64,000 bases of DNA from a virus. Positions 1 through 8,847 of this stretch are shown here, piece after piece (position 1 is the first letter of the stretch; each line of letters opens with the position of its first letter). The stretch covers positions 1 to 64,000 of the IMG/VR virus record IMGVR_UViG_3300029922_000029. One strand, written 5' to 3'. The translations under genes were made by a program, and so were the position numbers. Under the pieces are notes generated by a model. That model saw nothing but the letters and a program-made list of their open reading frames with translations, did no database searches and was not told the DNA's origin.

Positions 1-1
1 C

Positions 2-2731
2 GCCAGGAGCTATCAGGAAGCCAGGAAGATGGAGGGGACAGCCACGGACGGTGGAGCCCCGAGTAAGATCGTGCCTTACGGCAACTTCGAAGACGTCATC
101 ATCAACTGCCCGGCACTCCAGCCACTTTGGGCTAAGAACGCTGAAGGCCAGTACATCTGGGACATCAGCAATCCCAAAGGGCTCTTCCACCAAGCCCGAT
201 ATGCTTCCATGACGTTTGGCATGGCAACCAAGGGCGGAGAGGAGTTCCTCAAGCGGAGGTGGCCAGGACCCAGGACCGAGAGTTACATCGCACAGGGAAA
301 AGCCGCGGGCTACACCCCCGTAACATGTAAGTACATGCAGGAGAATGGAATCTGTGTGGTGGGCAAACATCCCAAGCACGGCGACCACTGCATGAAGAAG
401 ATCCCCCCTTCCGTTCGCTCAGGGGGTGTGACTCAAATCAATCCAGACAACCTGCCCGAGGATCAATGGAAAGAGCCCTCTCCTATCCGGAACTCAACCC
501 CAAAACACCTCACTGTAGACGAGGCCATTGAATCGATCGTGTGGTTGTCGGAAGCCAAAACAAAGAAGCTGAGATCAGGGCCTCCTGATATCGACCCAGC
601 CTCTGGCCGTCCGATTGTGGAGGACTCCTATACGCCTGACAACCTCGATGAGCGGATCGAGGGGCTCATGCGGCACATGAGGACCTTCCCGCCCGAGGAT
701 CAGAAGAAGATCCAGGCAGCCATCACGGGCAATAACCTCATGAGTAAGAAGGAGCTCAAGGAGGAGACGAAGCGAATCGACAAAGAGATTCAGATTGATG
801 CCTTTACCAAGAGGGTTGCCGGTAAACGCTCTTATGTGCTGAATGAAAAAATAACCCTCTACGTAGATGATGACGAGCACTATTACAGCGTGAGTGAGCT
901 TGACGCAAAAGGCATCCCTCACGACCGCAGGATATCGAACTTCACCGTTACCATTCAAGAAGAGCACGAGGTGATTCGGATCTCTGACGAACCCGATAGC
1001 GGTCAACAGTCGGTTATTGAAGATCGTTATTTTCTGGGAGTGATTCACGCGCGCGGGCAAGTCAAGCTTCTCCCTAAGATTCGTACGGATGACTGGAATA
1101 AGAGTAGAGATTCCTTTTTCCGGCAGATCGTAAAATCAGCCGGGACTGCGATCGCCTACTTGAGTGCGGATTACGATCTGATTCGTAACTGTGTCCATGA
1201 ATTCAGTCACGAGGGCGTCGTCGTCAAGAGGATCTGCCGGGAGATTGGTCATCATAAATTACAGGGCGGAAGAGACGTCTATATGATGCCTTCGGTGATT
1301 ATCTCCAAGGATGAGATTAAGCCGAATGATGAGTACGTGGTCGAGCCACTGGGAGCGGGGAGCAAGCGAAGCAAACTCGACTTTGCCTTGATGTCGGCCG
1401 AGGAAGCCAAGGATCTGAGCTACCATCTCATCAATGATTACTTCCACTGCAACATCCCGATTCTCACCCGGACAACGTTTGCCCACGCGATGGCGGCCGC
1501 CATCACCCCACAGATTGAGGAAGCGGTCGGATACCGAAAAGCTCCGACTCTCTTTCTCGCCGGATCTTTGGGGGATGGGAAAACGTTCGTTGCGGAGTCA
1601 GCTCAGTGTTTCTACGGGAAGGTTGATATCAGCACGGGGAATTACGGGAGCGCGAAAGCTAAGCTCGCACTCGCCTACATGTTCCGTCATGCGATGCTGT
1701 TGATTGATGATTACAAGCAGAGCTCGAGCGATACAGCGGGCCTGGATATCATGAATCTGATTCAGCAGACCTACGATCGTAGTGAGCGAAACACACTCAA
1801 GAGGGACTCGAGCCTCAAGGACGACGCTCACTGTGCCAGAGGACTGATGACGATCACTGGGGAGGAGTTTCCAGATAAGGAAGCCAGTGCCGTCTCACGC
1901 CTGATCCTTCTGGATATCGAACTGAAGGCGAATCGCGAGAGAGGTGATATCGTCACTAAGCGACGCTCCGAGTACTCAGGCTTCACGGCCCACTTCATTC
2001 ACTTTGTCTATCAGCTAGGGAAAGATGAACTCATCAAGATGTGGGAGACCTACTTCAATGATCTGCACGAGCCCGTGAAGGTAGATCACGCCAATAAGGC
2101 CGCTGGCCGAATTTGCGAGAATCTGACCTTGAACATGGTCGCGTTTCGCCTCAGCATGGAGCTTATGATCCAGCTTGGGGTGGATCCAAAGATCGCTTAT
2201 GGCTTGGCGGAAGAGCATCTGAATGGGATGTACAGGCTTAGGGACACCATGATCCAAGCTGTATCGAACGCCAAGGGTGGCAATCAGTTCCTAGATGCTC
2301 TGGTGGCGATGATGGCGATGCCGAACAAGTATCGGATTCATGGATGGCCTTATGCCAGTGGTGAAATTGATACGTTCGCCAACGGGTCACCTACGGCGGT
2401 TCCGATTGGGTTCTACAAGCACGAGACACCTGACGTCGTCTACATCATCCCGGCCCTGGCTTATCCTGAAGCCAATCAGCTCGTGAGTAAAGGTAAAGAG
2501 AGCCTTCAGACGAAGCAGCATGTGAGTCGTCAACTCAAAGAGGGTAAGCATATGGATAATAATATGCTGACTGATGGTACGAGAAGGGACTGCCAGAGGC
2601 GGTCTCCGCAGGGTGGCCATAGCGTTCGGGTTTGGCCGATCTTGCTGACTTCTGTGGGCGTAGACCGGCTGAAGCTCGTGAATCCTATTCCTGTTGACAG
2701 TGGGAAAAAACTGCCTTACAAGGATAGCTAA
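2..2731 (+). CDS. AAA+ primase-helicase, 5' partial
   Basis: The frame is open to the left edge, so the gene probably starts outside the window; the first ATG is at 29, with an AGGA too close to serve it well. The N-terminal ~130 residues carry spaced Cys/His (INCPAL, CKYM, GIC, DHC), like the metal- or Fe-S-binding module of phage and plasmid primases. A Walker A (LGDGKTF, near residue 515) and Walker B (LLIDDY, near 560) mark an AAA+/SF3-like helicase domain. It probably primes and unwinds DNA at the replication fork. The C-terminal ~300 residues are not recognised. The exact family (D5/P4-like or DUF927-like) is uncertain. Confidence 0.75.
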   Translation, partial: ARSYQEARKMEGTATDGGAPSKIVPYGNFEDVIINCPALQPLWAKNAEGQYIWDISNPKGLFHQARYASMTFGMATKGGEEFLKRRWPGPRTESYIAQGKAAGYTPVTCKYMQENGICVVGKHPKHGDHCMKKIPPSVRSGGVTQINPDNLPEDQWKEPSPIRNSTPKHLTVDEAIESIVWLSEAKTKKLRSGPPDIDPASGRPIVEDSYTPDNLDERIEGLMRHMRTFPPEDQKKIQAAITGNNLMSKKELKEETKRIDKEIQIDAFTKRVAGKRSYVLNEKITLYVDDDEHYYSVSELDAKGIPHDRRISNFTVTIQEEHEVIRISDEPDSGQQSVIEDRYFLGVIHARGQVKLLPKIRTDDWNKSRDSFFRQIVKSAGTAIAYLSADYDLIRNCVHEFSHEGVVVKRICREIGHHKLQGGRDVYMMPSVIISKDEIKPNDEYVVEPLGAGSKRSKLDFALMSAEEAKDLSYHLINDYFHCNIPILTRTTFAHAMAAAITPQIEEAVGYRKAPTLFLAGSLGDGKTFVAESAQCFYGKVDISTGNYGSAKAKLALAYMFRHAMLLIDDYKQSSSDTAGLDIMNLIQQTYDRSERNTLKRDSSLKDDAHCARGLMTITGEEFPDKEASAVSRLILLDIELKANRERGDIVTKRRSEYSGFTAHFIHFVYQLGKDELIKMWETYFNDLHEPVKVDHANKAAGRICENLTLNMVAFRLSMELMIQLGVDPKIAYGLAEEHLNGMYRLRDTMIQAVSNAKGGNQFLDALVAMMAMPNKYRIHGWPYASGEIDTFANGSPTAVPIGFYKHETPDVVYIIPALAYPEANQLVSKGKESLQTKQHVSRQLKEGKHMDNNMLTDGTRRDCQRRSPQGGHSVRVWPILLTSVGVDRLKLVNPIPVDSGKKLPYKDS

Positions 2732-2740
2732 CCACACATG

Positions 2741-2778
2741 ACTCCTCTCGCTCCATGGTGGGGCGGGAGGAGTTTTTT
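2741..2778 (+). terminator. Rho-independent terminator
   Basis: An 11-bp GC-rich stem (ACTCCTCTCGC with GCGGGAGGAGT, one wobble) is followed by TTTTTT, just downstream of the primase-helicase stop. Confidence 0.85.
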
Positions 2779-2795
2779 AGCTTACAGGAGATCTT

Positions 2796-3047
2796 ATGAG
2801 CAACGCTGAACAACTGACCGTCGTCGAGAACGAGCCCCCTGCCAAAACCAAGAAGGTACGTGCGCCTTACAGCTACCTGGTGATCTACCACCTCGAAGGG
2901 GATGAGTACACCCGCACCCAGGAAGTTGCTGACCGCGGCTCCCTCAAGGCCGTCGTCGAAGCCATGGGACCTGGCTACACGGTCGACAAGATCCTCAAGG
3001 TCGTCGGCGAAGTGAAGATGAAGGCTTCTGTTGAATTCGAATTCTGA
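2796..3047 (+). CDS. Small hypothetical protein, 83 aa
   Basis: The ATG has a strong AGGAG site 8 bases upstream. The first 25 residues are charged and look disordered; the rest (PYSYLVIYHLEGDEYTR...) looks like a small beta-rich fold. No family recognised. It lies between a terminator and the promoter of the DinG-like gene, so it may be a single-gene unit. Confidence 0.7.
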   Translation: MSNAEQLTVVENEPPAKTKKVRAPYSYLVIYHLEGDEYTRTQEVADRGSLKAVVEAMGPGYTVDKILKVVGEVKMKASVEFEF

Positions 3048-3064
3048 GTTTTTCCTGGTATAGG
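3045..3064 (+). promoter_or_regulatory. TATAAG-class promoter before DinG-like gene
   Basis: AGTTTTTCCTGGTATAGG is an extended -10 type box (TGGTATAGG) after a T-run, without a recognisable -35. The same block recurs at 54003. The following leader carries GGAG before the ATG at 3097. Confidence 0.6.
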
Positions 3065-3096
3065 TCTTTTAGATCTAAACTTGGAGATTAAAAAAA

Positions 3097-5058
3097 ATGA
3101 ACTGGAACCTCGCCCGCGAAACGATCCGTCAGCTCTCAGACGGGACTCACGCTACGGCGGGGTTCCGGCTTCTTCCCTACCAAACTAAAGCCTGCCTTGA
3201 GATGGTCAGCCATTTCGAAAAGGGCCGTAGGTTTGTCATCATCGACGCTCCGACCGGCGTCGGTAAGTCGTTCCTCGATATGGTCGGTCCTTGGGTTTTC
3301 CAAGAGCAATCCCTCGACTCCCATATCGTCCATCCCACCCGCGATCTCCAGACCCAGCACCTCAACTCCTTCCGGCAGCACGAAAGGATCTACCGGGTCG
3401 CGAAGGGCAAACACAACTACTCGTGCCTGCTCTTCAACGGGAAGGACGGCAAGCCTCTCCCGGTTCCCTATGCACCCTGCCAGGGCGGCGGGGATTCGTT
3501 CTGCCATGGCAGTTACCGGAAGACTCCGCTCGGAATAGCACCTCAAACCGACCATCGAGACTTCGATACCGAGACCCTGAAATCGGCAGAGCGTTACCTG
3601 AAGAACCCATCGGCTTATGTCGACGAGATGGATGAGTTCCCGCTGAAGAAGGGCAAGCAAAAGAAGGTCTGCATGGAGAGGGGGATCTGCCCCTACCTGA
3701 CTGCGCGTGAGGCGACTCAGACGGCTCCGATCGCATCGCTGAACCTGCCGGCCTACGTGCTTTGGAATACGCTCTTAATTGATGCTCCGTTCTATAAGCC
3801 GCGGGCTCTCCTCGTGATTGATGAGTGCCATAATCTTGAAGGGCAGCTTAGAGACGCCTACACGCTGTCCTACACCGAGGAATCGCTCCACAAGACCTAC
3901 AAGGCCCTCCTGGGTACACGAAAGGACCAGAAGCGCTGGGTGAGCTTCGAGCGCGATATCTCTGGCCTGGCGCCTGACGGCGTCCACAGGAAGCTTAAGC
4001 CCGAGGAATATCCAGAAGAAAAAGTGGTCGAGATCGCCCGCTACCTCAATAACGTGAACGAATACGTGTTGAACGAGATCACCCAGAAGCACTCGAAAGA
4101 GTTGATTGCCGAGATGGCTGAAGAGGATGGAGATCTGCTCACGGTTCTCAAGATCCAGGCCGCCATGAAGCAAGCGCTGCCTCCGGCCGGTATGACTCGG
4201 TTCACTCAATATGGGGGTGAATTCAGAAGGAATGAATCAAAGGCCCTCCAGCTCGTCTTGGCGCCCGTCCGGATCCCGCAGGACTCGCTCAAGATCTATG
4301 GGACCTACACGGTTATGCTGTCAGCCACGATTCCCGACAAAAGAGTCTTCGCATCCACTCTAGGATTGGATCCAACTCAAGTAGGCGTGGTGGTGGTGCC
4401 TGAGATCTTCAAGCCTGCCCATCGTCCTATTGTTTTTCTCGATACTCTAGATATGAGCCAACGGGCCGTAAAGGAGAAGGGAGAGGATCGGGCCTTTACG
4501 ATGGTAGCAGATCAGGTTTACGAAATTATGGATCACTTCCTCCATCAAGGGATTCGCGGACTCGTGCATGTGACTTCTTATGATCAAGCCCAACAGATTC
4601 ATAGTCGGTTCGCAAGGGTAACGCCACGGCTCTTGGTAGACACAAAAACGAAACCTGGGAAAGCCTACGATCAGTTCATGTCGATACAAGGCCCGTGGTG
4701 GCTCATGAGTCCGTCCATCAAGGAGGGCAAGGACTTCAAAGGAGACCTGGCTCGAGTGCAGATCGTGGTGAAGTGTGCCAAGCTTCCGCCCGAAGGCATC
4801 ACCAAGCGGATTGACGCCGAGATCAACGGCTGGTATGCCAATAAAACGGCTACCACGATGAGGCAGGAGTACGGCCGTACGACTAGGTCCGCCGACGACT
4901 TTTCGCTCACGATTTACTTGGATTCCGCTGCCCGAGTCTTTACGCGGAAGTGTTCAGGACTCTTTACGAAAGAATATCATCAGGCGGCGGATATTGGGTC
5001 GCGGATTCGGTGGCAGGATGTCAGATTTACGGAGAAAGGGATTGAGTATGGAAAATGA
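3097..5058 (+). CDS. DinG/XPD-like SF2 DNA helicase
   Basis: 653 aa. In order: a Q-motif-like LLPYQ near residue 25, Walker A APTGVGKS near 52, a Cys-rich segment (NYSC, APC, DSFC, CMERGIC; residues ~110-198) matching the Fe-S cluster region of DinG/XPD/Rad3 helicases, the DEAH-like box IDECHNLE near 242, VMLSATIP near 406, and motif VI QEYGRTTRS near 590. Length and motif order fit a complete 5'-3' Fe-S helicase. It likely acts in phage DNA replication or repair alongside the primase-helicase upstream. Confidence 0.9.
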   Translation: MNWNLARETIRQLSDGTHATAGFRLLPYQTKACLEMVSHFEKGRRFVIIDAPTGVGKSFLDMVGPWVFQEQSLDSHIVHPTRDLQTQHLNSFRQHERIYRVAKGKHNYSCLLFNGKDGKPLPVPYAPCQGGGDSFCHGSYRKTPLGIAPQTDHRDFDTETLKSAERYLKNPSAYVDEMDEFPLKKGKQKKVCMERGICPYLTAREATQTAPIASLNLPAYVLWNTLLIDAPFYKPRALLVIDECHNLEGQLRDAYTLSYTEESLHKTYKALLGTRKDQKRWVSFERDISGLAPDGVHRKLKPEEYPEEKVVEIARYLNNVNEYVLNEITQKHSKELIAEMAEEDGDLLTVLKIQAAMKQALPPAGMTRFTQYGGEFRRNESKALQLVLAPVRIPQDSLKIYGTYTVMLSATIPDKRVFASTLGLDPTQVGVVVVPEIFKPAHRPIVFLDTLDMSQRAVKEKGEDRAFTMVADQVYEIMDHFLHQGIRGLVHVTSYDQAQQIHSRFARVTPRLLVDTKTKPGKAYDQFMSIQGPWWLMSPSIKEGKDFKGDLARVQIVVKCAKLPPEGITKRIDAEINGWYANKTATTMRQEYGRTTRSADDFSLTIYLDSAARVFTRKCSGLFTKEYHQAADIGSRIRWQDVRFTEKGIEYGK

Positions 5059-5314
5059 AGACGCAACGCCTACCTATGGAGAGCTGATAGGATTTATTGT
5101 CCTCGCTATAGCGGTGCTCGGCGGAGCAGCCTGGTACGGAGAAAATGTCGCAGGACCCGCCCGAGATGCAGCTAGGCCTTATCATAGGTACAGACTCCAA
5201 ACCGGAGAGATTGTTGAGTGTAAGGAGCTCGGGTGCACCTCTTTGGGTTGTTATCTAGAAGGGTGCAAGGGCGGCGACATAGTGCACGTGAGTAACGTGA
5301 GACTTGTGGAGTGA
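5048..5314 (+). CDS. Small membrane protein, 88 aa
   Basis: The ATG at 5048 overlaps the end of the helicase gene and follows GAGAAAGGG; a longer in-frame start (4994) would lie deep inside the helicase. One transmembrane helix (LIGFIVLAIAVLGGAAW) is followed by a soluble domain with four Cys (CKELGCTSLGCYLEGC). Function unknown. Confidence 0.7.
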   Translation: MENEDATPTYGELIGFIVLAIAVLGGAAWYGENVAGPARDAARPYHRYRLQTGEIVECKELGCTSLGCYLEGCKGGDIVHVSNVRLVE

Positions 5315-5319
5315 ATGCA

Positions 5320-5589
5320 ATGCCCGACGATAATACATGGTCCGGGTATATCCCCACCCACGTACTGAAGCATCACGGTGATAATCCAGCGATGCAGAGG
5401 TACATCGAAGACTTCAAAAGTTTAGAAAAGCATGTAGGCGGCCTATCCGGGATTTGTTCGTTGTTTAGTGCCATCAGCAAGCTTGAATCTGAACGCGCAA
5501 TGTGGAAGAAAGAAGTCGATGACCAGAAAGCCTATGTGACTGGTCTAGAAAATAGGCTATCCAGTCTGATCAACCCAAAAGGATTATAA
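5320..5589 (+). CDS. Hypothetical protein, coiled-coil end
   Basis: About 89 aa. The ATG at 5320 has TGGAG at proper spacing; a GTG at 5311 overlapping the previous stop is an alternative. The second half (SAISKLESERAMWKKEVDDQ) reads as a coiled coil. Not recognised. Confidence 0.65.
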   Translation: MPDDNTWSGYIPTHVLKHHGDNPAMQRYIEDFKSLEKHVGGLSGICSLFSAISKLESERAMWKKEVDDQKAYVTGLENRLSSLINPKGL

Positions 5590-5590
5590 A

Positions 5591-5944
5591 ATGACCACAC
5601 CCGAAAAACTAGAAGTCTGGGCAGTCGTAGAACTCATGGGCCATGTCAAAGTAGCGGGGCTCGTCACTGAAGAGGAACGGTTCGGTTGCAAGATGGGCCG
5701 CATCGACATCCCGATGAAAGAAGGCGGCCTCACGACTCAATACTTCGGTGGCAGTTCGGTTTACCGCATGACTCCGACCACTGAGGAAGTCGCACGCGCG
5801 ATCGCAACCAAAAACCAGCCGGCGCCGATTCATTCTTGGGAGCTGCCGCAGGCTCAACTTCCAGGGACTACTGAGCATATCTCGCGTCCTCCTTATGAGG
5901 AGGATTTGGATGGCGGCCGCGATGATGACCGGGATGACTACTGA
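5591..5944 (+). CDS. Conserved-looking phage hypothetical, 117 aa
   Basis: The protein begins with a beta-rich segment (WAVVELMGHVKVAGLV) and has an acidic C-tail (DGGRDDDRDDY). I recall similar small proteins from phage genomes but know no function. It starts two bases after the previous stop. Confidence 0.7.
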   Translation: MTTPEKLEVWAVVELMGHVKVAGLVTEEERFGCKMGRIDIPMKEGGLTTQYFGGSSVYRMTPTTEEVARAIATKNQPAPIHSWELPQAQLPGTTEHISRPPYEEDLDGGRDDDRDDY

Positions 5945-5953
5945 GGAGATCCA

Positions 5954-6307
5954 ATGAAATACATTATTTGTGATGCCGGGATCGAGCAGGAGATCAACGG
6001 ATACAAGCAAAAGATTGTACTCGGGATCCGTCTTGAAGACCACGTACCCGTGAGAGTCACCGGAGACACTATGACAGCGGTCCCCGAGAATGAATTTATT
6101 GTTCTCAAGAAAGGTTTTGACCAACTTCACGCCGACTTCAACGCCTATAAGGAGACGACACAAGAACTCCAAGACATTGAGCTTGAGCGGAAGAAGAATC
6201 ACATCGAGCTTCTGAAGTACATTGCCGGAGGTTGCGCACATGGGTTTGCTGTGAAGTATGCAAATCAGATGTTGAACTCTTATGGGATATCTGAGAGTGA
6301 AACGTGA
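5954..6307 (+). CDS. Hypothetical protein, 117 aa
   Basis: The start has GAGGAG upstream. Residues ~55-85 (FNAYKETTQELQDIELERKK) form a coiled coil; the end resembles an amphipathic helix. No family recognised. Confidence 0.65.
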   Translation: MKYIICDAGIEQEINGYKQKIVLGIRLEDHVPVRVTGDTMTAVPENEFIVLKKGFDQLHADFNAYKETTQELQDIELERKKNHIELLKYIAGGCAHGFAVKYANQMLNSYGISESET

Positions 6308-6483
6308 CCGACACTCTCGACGAATGGACCGATAAAAACGCCTCATTTCTTCGCGAAAATCTAAAAGTGAACATCCGCGTCTACTGCGATCACCTCAGTG
6401 AAGACGAGCAGGACGACTTGCTTCGGATGCATCTTATTATGGTGAGGCAGTGGAAAGAGAACCCTGGGAGTGAGAAAAAATAG
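6304..6483 (+). CDS. Small hypothetical protein, GTG start, 59 aa
   Basis: GTG overlaps the previous stop by 4 bases (GTGA). The product (VTDTLDEWTDKNASFLRENL...) is helical and charged. Its place in a translationally coupled chain supports it. Confidence 0.6.
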   Translation: MTDTLDEWTDKNASFLRENLKVNIRVYCDHLSEDEQDDLLRMHLIMVRQWKENPGSEKK

Positions 6484-6522
6484 TTGACACCGAAGAACGC
6501 CTTGATAGGCTCCTGATTGAAT

Positions 6523-6735
6523 ATGGCAGATTCGCTCCGCTCCCCAAACAAAGATGACGACGATGACGTGACCCTGAACGTTCAGGCCTATCACAAGTTT
6601 CTCGCCGAAAAAGCTTTGACCAAGCATCACGGAAACCGGACCCATGCTGCCCATGACTTAGGCATCTCCATCCGAACCCTTCGGAACTGGATTGCCAAGT
6701 TTCATCTCGCCAAACGCTACCCATCCGCAACCTAG
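6523..6735 (+). CDS. Fis-type helix-turn-helix protein
   Basis: About 70 aa. The C-terminal half, KHHGNRTHAAHDLGISIRTL, matches the Fis/NtrC C-terminal HTH (helix, turn LGIS, recognition helix). An acidic stretch (KDDDDDV) precedes it. A TTG at 6517 is an alternative start; no good ribosome site is visible for either. Probably a small DNA-binding regulator or nucleoid-type protein; a related HTH occurs at 49988. Confidence 0.75.
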   Translation: MADSLRSPNKDDDDDVTLNVQAYHKFLAEKALTKHHGNRTHAAHDLGISIRTLRNWIAKFHLAKRYPSAT

Positions 6736-6809
6736 CCAAACGCTATCCACCTGCACCGGGTCCCTCAGACCCCAAAAACTCAAAATAACACTAGTTGTCA
6801 TAAATAGGC

Positions 6810-6835
6810 AATTCCCCTCTTCTCTCTGGCATAAG
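6810..6835 (+). promoter_or_regulatory. TATAAG-class promoter (CATAAG form)
   Basis: TTCTCTCTGGCATAAG is followed by GGGAGG and the ATG at 6858. The TCTGGCATAAG core recurs before the genes at 44541 and 48302. Confidence 0.55.
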
Positions 6836-6857
6836 GGTGATGGGAGGATTCTGTCAT

Positions 6858-7142
6858 ATGAACACCAACGATCAGGACCAGCAATCTCAGCATCAGGAAG
6901 AAGTAGTACAATCCCATGGAGCACCATCTCAGCATTACCGCAGTACGTTCGAAGTCCGCAGCCGGAAGATCAAGAATGCACATAAAGTGCAGTTCTATCT
7001 GGACTACGGATTCAGTCAGTCAGGGCCCTGGCTGCAGATCGCGATGAACGATACGGAGTACGGTATCGGCTACAATCCCGGTCAAACGTTCAAGGCTCGC
7101 GAAGCTGTGACGCCTCTGCGCGTCGCTCCTGATCTGGCTTAA
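6858..7142 (+). CDS. Hypothetical protein, 94 aa
   Basis: The ATG at 6858 has GGGAGG 10 bases upstream; upstream in-frame ATGs sit on that site. Gln/His-rich N-terminus, then a beta-rich segment (KVQFYLDYGFSQSGPWLQIA). Single-gene unit between its own promoter and the terminator at 7169. Function unknown. Confidence 0.65.
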   Translation: MNTNDQDQQSQHQEEVVQSHGAPSQHYRSTFEVRSRKIKNAHKVQFYLDYGFSQSGPWLQIAMNDTEYGIGYNPGQTFKAREAVTPLRVAPDLA

Positions 7143-7168
7143 CCGCTAGATCTCTCGCACACCACAGG

Positions 7169-7213
7169 AACCCGAGTCATCCCTCACACACACGGGGGTG
7201 GCTCGGGTTTTTT
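7169..7213 (+). terminator. Rho-independent terminator
   Basis: AACCCGAG pairs with CTCGGGTT, extended inward by CATCCC/GGGGTG, and runs into TTTTTT, which is also the edge of the palindrome at 7211. Confidence 0.85.
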
Positions 7214-7235
7214 GTGTTACGAATCGTAACACAAA
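7211..7235. promoter_or_regulatory. 25-bp palindromic operator candidate
   Basis: Perfect 12-base arms, TTTGTGTTACGA and TCGTAACACAAA, flank a single A. It lies 50 bp before the BRO-N-type gene at 7286 and directly after a terminator, where a repressor operator would be expected. Confidence 0.6.
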
Positions 7236-7240
7236 TTTAA

Positions 7241-7263
7241 TAGCATCGGAAATACCGACGCTA
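7241..7263. promoter_or_regulatory. Second inverted repeat before BRO-N gene
   Basis: TAGCATCGG and CCGACGCTA form 9-base arms with one mismatch around AAATA. Either a second operator half or a leader hairpin. Confidence 0.4.
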
Positions 7264-7285
7264 AGCTATCAAGCAAAGGATATTT

Positions 7286-7804
7286 ATGAAGTTAGTTCAC
7301 TGGGAATTTCAGGGCCTACACGTACCAATGGTTGAAGATGACAATAGAGAGCTCTATTGCACCAGCAAGGCAATCTGTGGAGCATTAGGAATGAAAGAGG
7401 GCCACCTCTGGAAGATTACCTCGCTTCACTCGAAGGAACTATCTGAGCTTAGCCTTACCAATAGTAAGGCTAAGGATTTTCTCCAAGAAAATCGGATAGC
7501 ATTTGGCATTACTAGGATGAGAAAAGACATGCGTATTTGGTCAGAAGACGACATGCTGACTTTCGCATTCCACTCTGGTTCTGACAAATCCATGGAGTTC
7601 AGAAAGAATCTGCGTCAGTTCATCAAGCGGCACGCTGCCAGAAATTACGTCACTCAAGAGCAATACCAAGAACTCGACGATAAGCTTGGCCTTGTCTTAG
7701 ACGTGGTAAAAAGGTATTACCCTGCCGCAAACAAAACCGCCTCACTCGCAGGCTCCATGCTCCGAGCTCAGCGGGAAACAAAACACCTCAGAAATCTACA
7801 CTAA
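7286..7804 (+). CDS. BRO-N-type phage antirepressor candidate
   Basis: 172 aa. The N-terminal ~110 residues follow the BRO-N pattern: CTSKAICGALGMKEGHLWKI, then a central variable part, then FRKNLRQFIKRHA at its end. The C-terminal part is helical and basic. BRO-N proteins bind DNA and often act as antirepressors. The palindromes at 7211 and 7241 are the obvious candidate targets, which is inference. Downstream DUF932 follows after 9 bases. Confidence 0.65.
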   Translation: MKLVHWEFQGLHVPMVEDDNRELYCTSKAICGALGMKEGHLWKITSLHSKELSELSLTNSKAKDFLQENRIAFGITRMRKDMRIWSEDDMLTFAFHSGSDKSMEFRKNLRQFIKRHAARNYVTQEQYQELDDKLGLVLDVVKRYYPAANKTASLAGSMLRAQRETKHLRNLH

Positions 7805-7813
7805 GGAGATCTC

Positions 7814-8614
7814 ATGACTGCACTCCACGCCGCTGCCGATCCCGTACCTTCCACTGAACCCCATCTCTTTCCAGTCGCACTAGAGAATATCTTCACCCAT
7901 GATGGTATCCCGATCCCGCGGGTAAAGTCAGTCGTCCGCCAGGACAGCCGGGATCCACTCTCAGTCGTCAGTGATCGCTACAGGCTCATCACTCATGGCC
8001 AAGCCGAATCTCGCGTGAAACCGTTCACCGATGCTCTTGGGGTGGCGAAGATTACTCGGTTCCTAGAGAAGAATGGAGCACGCCTCATTTCTCGCTACAC
8101 CTATGCTGATCAGACAGTCACCATTCCTGCAGTCGGGGATATCGTTGCCCTCGAGGTGAATGTCATCAACTCCTACGACTCACATCTGCCCCTAAAATAT
8201 ACTCTCGGAGCGCGTGTGCTGCGGTGCAGCAACGGGATGACAGTCATTGGCGGCGAGTTCGAGTTCAGCTGGAAACACACAGGTGAAGAACAAGAGATCA
8301 TCTTGCCGGATCCCGTGAAAGTGCTGGCTCACTTCAAAAAAGCCGGCGACACCTGGGACCTTTGGGCCCGTACCGAACTAAAGTATGAGGATCGTCTCAA
8401 AGTCATGAGTTCGATCGTCGCCATGAAGGTTCTGACTGAGACCCAAATCAAAAAGTGGGAGAGCAACTTCGAGCAAGCGAAGACCGTCTGGACTCTCTAT
8501 GACTCTTTCACCTACATCATCACGCACGAGTTTGCCAAGCTCCGCGAGTCGAGCCGCCTGCACAAACTCTCGCAGCTCCAGTTCGCCTTCAGCACTCTTA
8601 CGCAATCTCTGTAG
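7814..8614 (+). CDS. DUF932 phage/plasmid-like protein
   Basis: 266 aa with an AGGAGA ribosome site. SVVSDRYRLITHGQA, a central VNVINSYDSHLPLKYTLGAR and VLRCSNGMTV are the hallmarks of DUF932 (TIGR03299), found in phages and plasmids. Biochemical role unknown. Length is a little short of the usual ~300 aa. Confidence 0.85.
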   Translation: MTALHAAADPVPSTEPHLFPVALENIFTHDGIPIPRVKSVVRQDSRDPLSVVSDRYRLITHGQAESRVKPFTDALGVAKITRFLEKNGARLISRYTYADQTVTIPAVGDIVALEVNVINSYDSHLPLKYTLGARVLRCSNGMTVIGGEFEFSWKHTGEEQEIILPDPVKVLAHFKKAGDTWDLWARTELKYEDRLKVMSSIVAMKVLTETQIKKWESNFEQAKTVWTLYDSFTYIITHEFAKLRESSRLHKLSQLQFAFSTLTQSL

Positions 8615-8682
8615 TTTGAGTGGAGCACGTGGACCACAGGATGTGGACGCAAGTTGATCGCATCAGGCTTCCCATTCAAATG

Positions 8683-8718
8683 GATCGTCTCGGGACTTCG
8701 GTCCTGGGGCGATCTTTT
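8683..8718 (+). terminator. UUCG-capped terminator
   Basis: A 14-bp stem with G-U wobbles (GATCGTCTCGGGAC with GTCCTGGGGCGATC) has a TTCG tetraloop and a TTTT tail. It lies in the 8615-8847 gap, in which no gene is seen. Confidence 0.85.
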
Positions 8719-8779
8719 AGCTCACATCAAGTGGTCTTTTAACCCCTAGGGTCGCTCTTTTTAGCTCACCCAAGACCGC

Positions 8780-8806
8780 TCAGAAACTGACTTTTTCGGG
8801 TATAAG
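8780..8806 (+). promoter_or_regulatory. TATAAG-class promoter
   Basis: CTCAGAAAC precedes TTTTTCGGGTATAAG. The same CTCAGAAAC...TTTTC-GGTATAAG arrangement recurs at 9207-9234, pointing to a real, reused element. Confidence 0.65.
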
Positions 8807-8847
8807 TCTACTAGAGAGAAGAATTATCTTCTTTTAAAGGAGACTCT

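Noticed and set aside
5609-6346. 245-aa minus-strand frame
   Set aside because: Covers two coupled plus genes with good ribosome sites.
6484-6516. TTGACA as promoter for the Fis-type gene
   Set aside because: Consensus -35, but the hexamer 17 bp downstream (AGGCTC) is not a -10 box.
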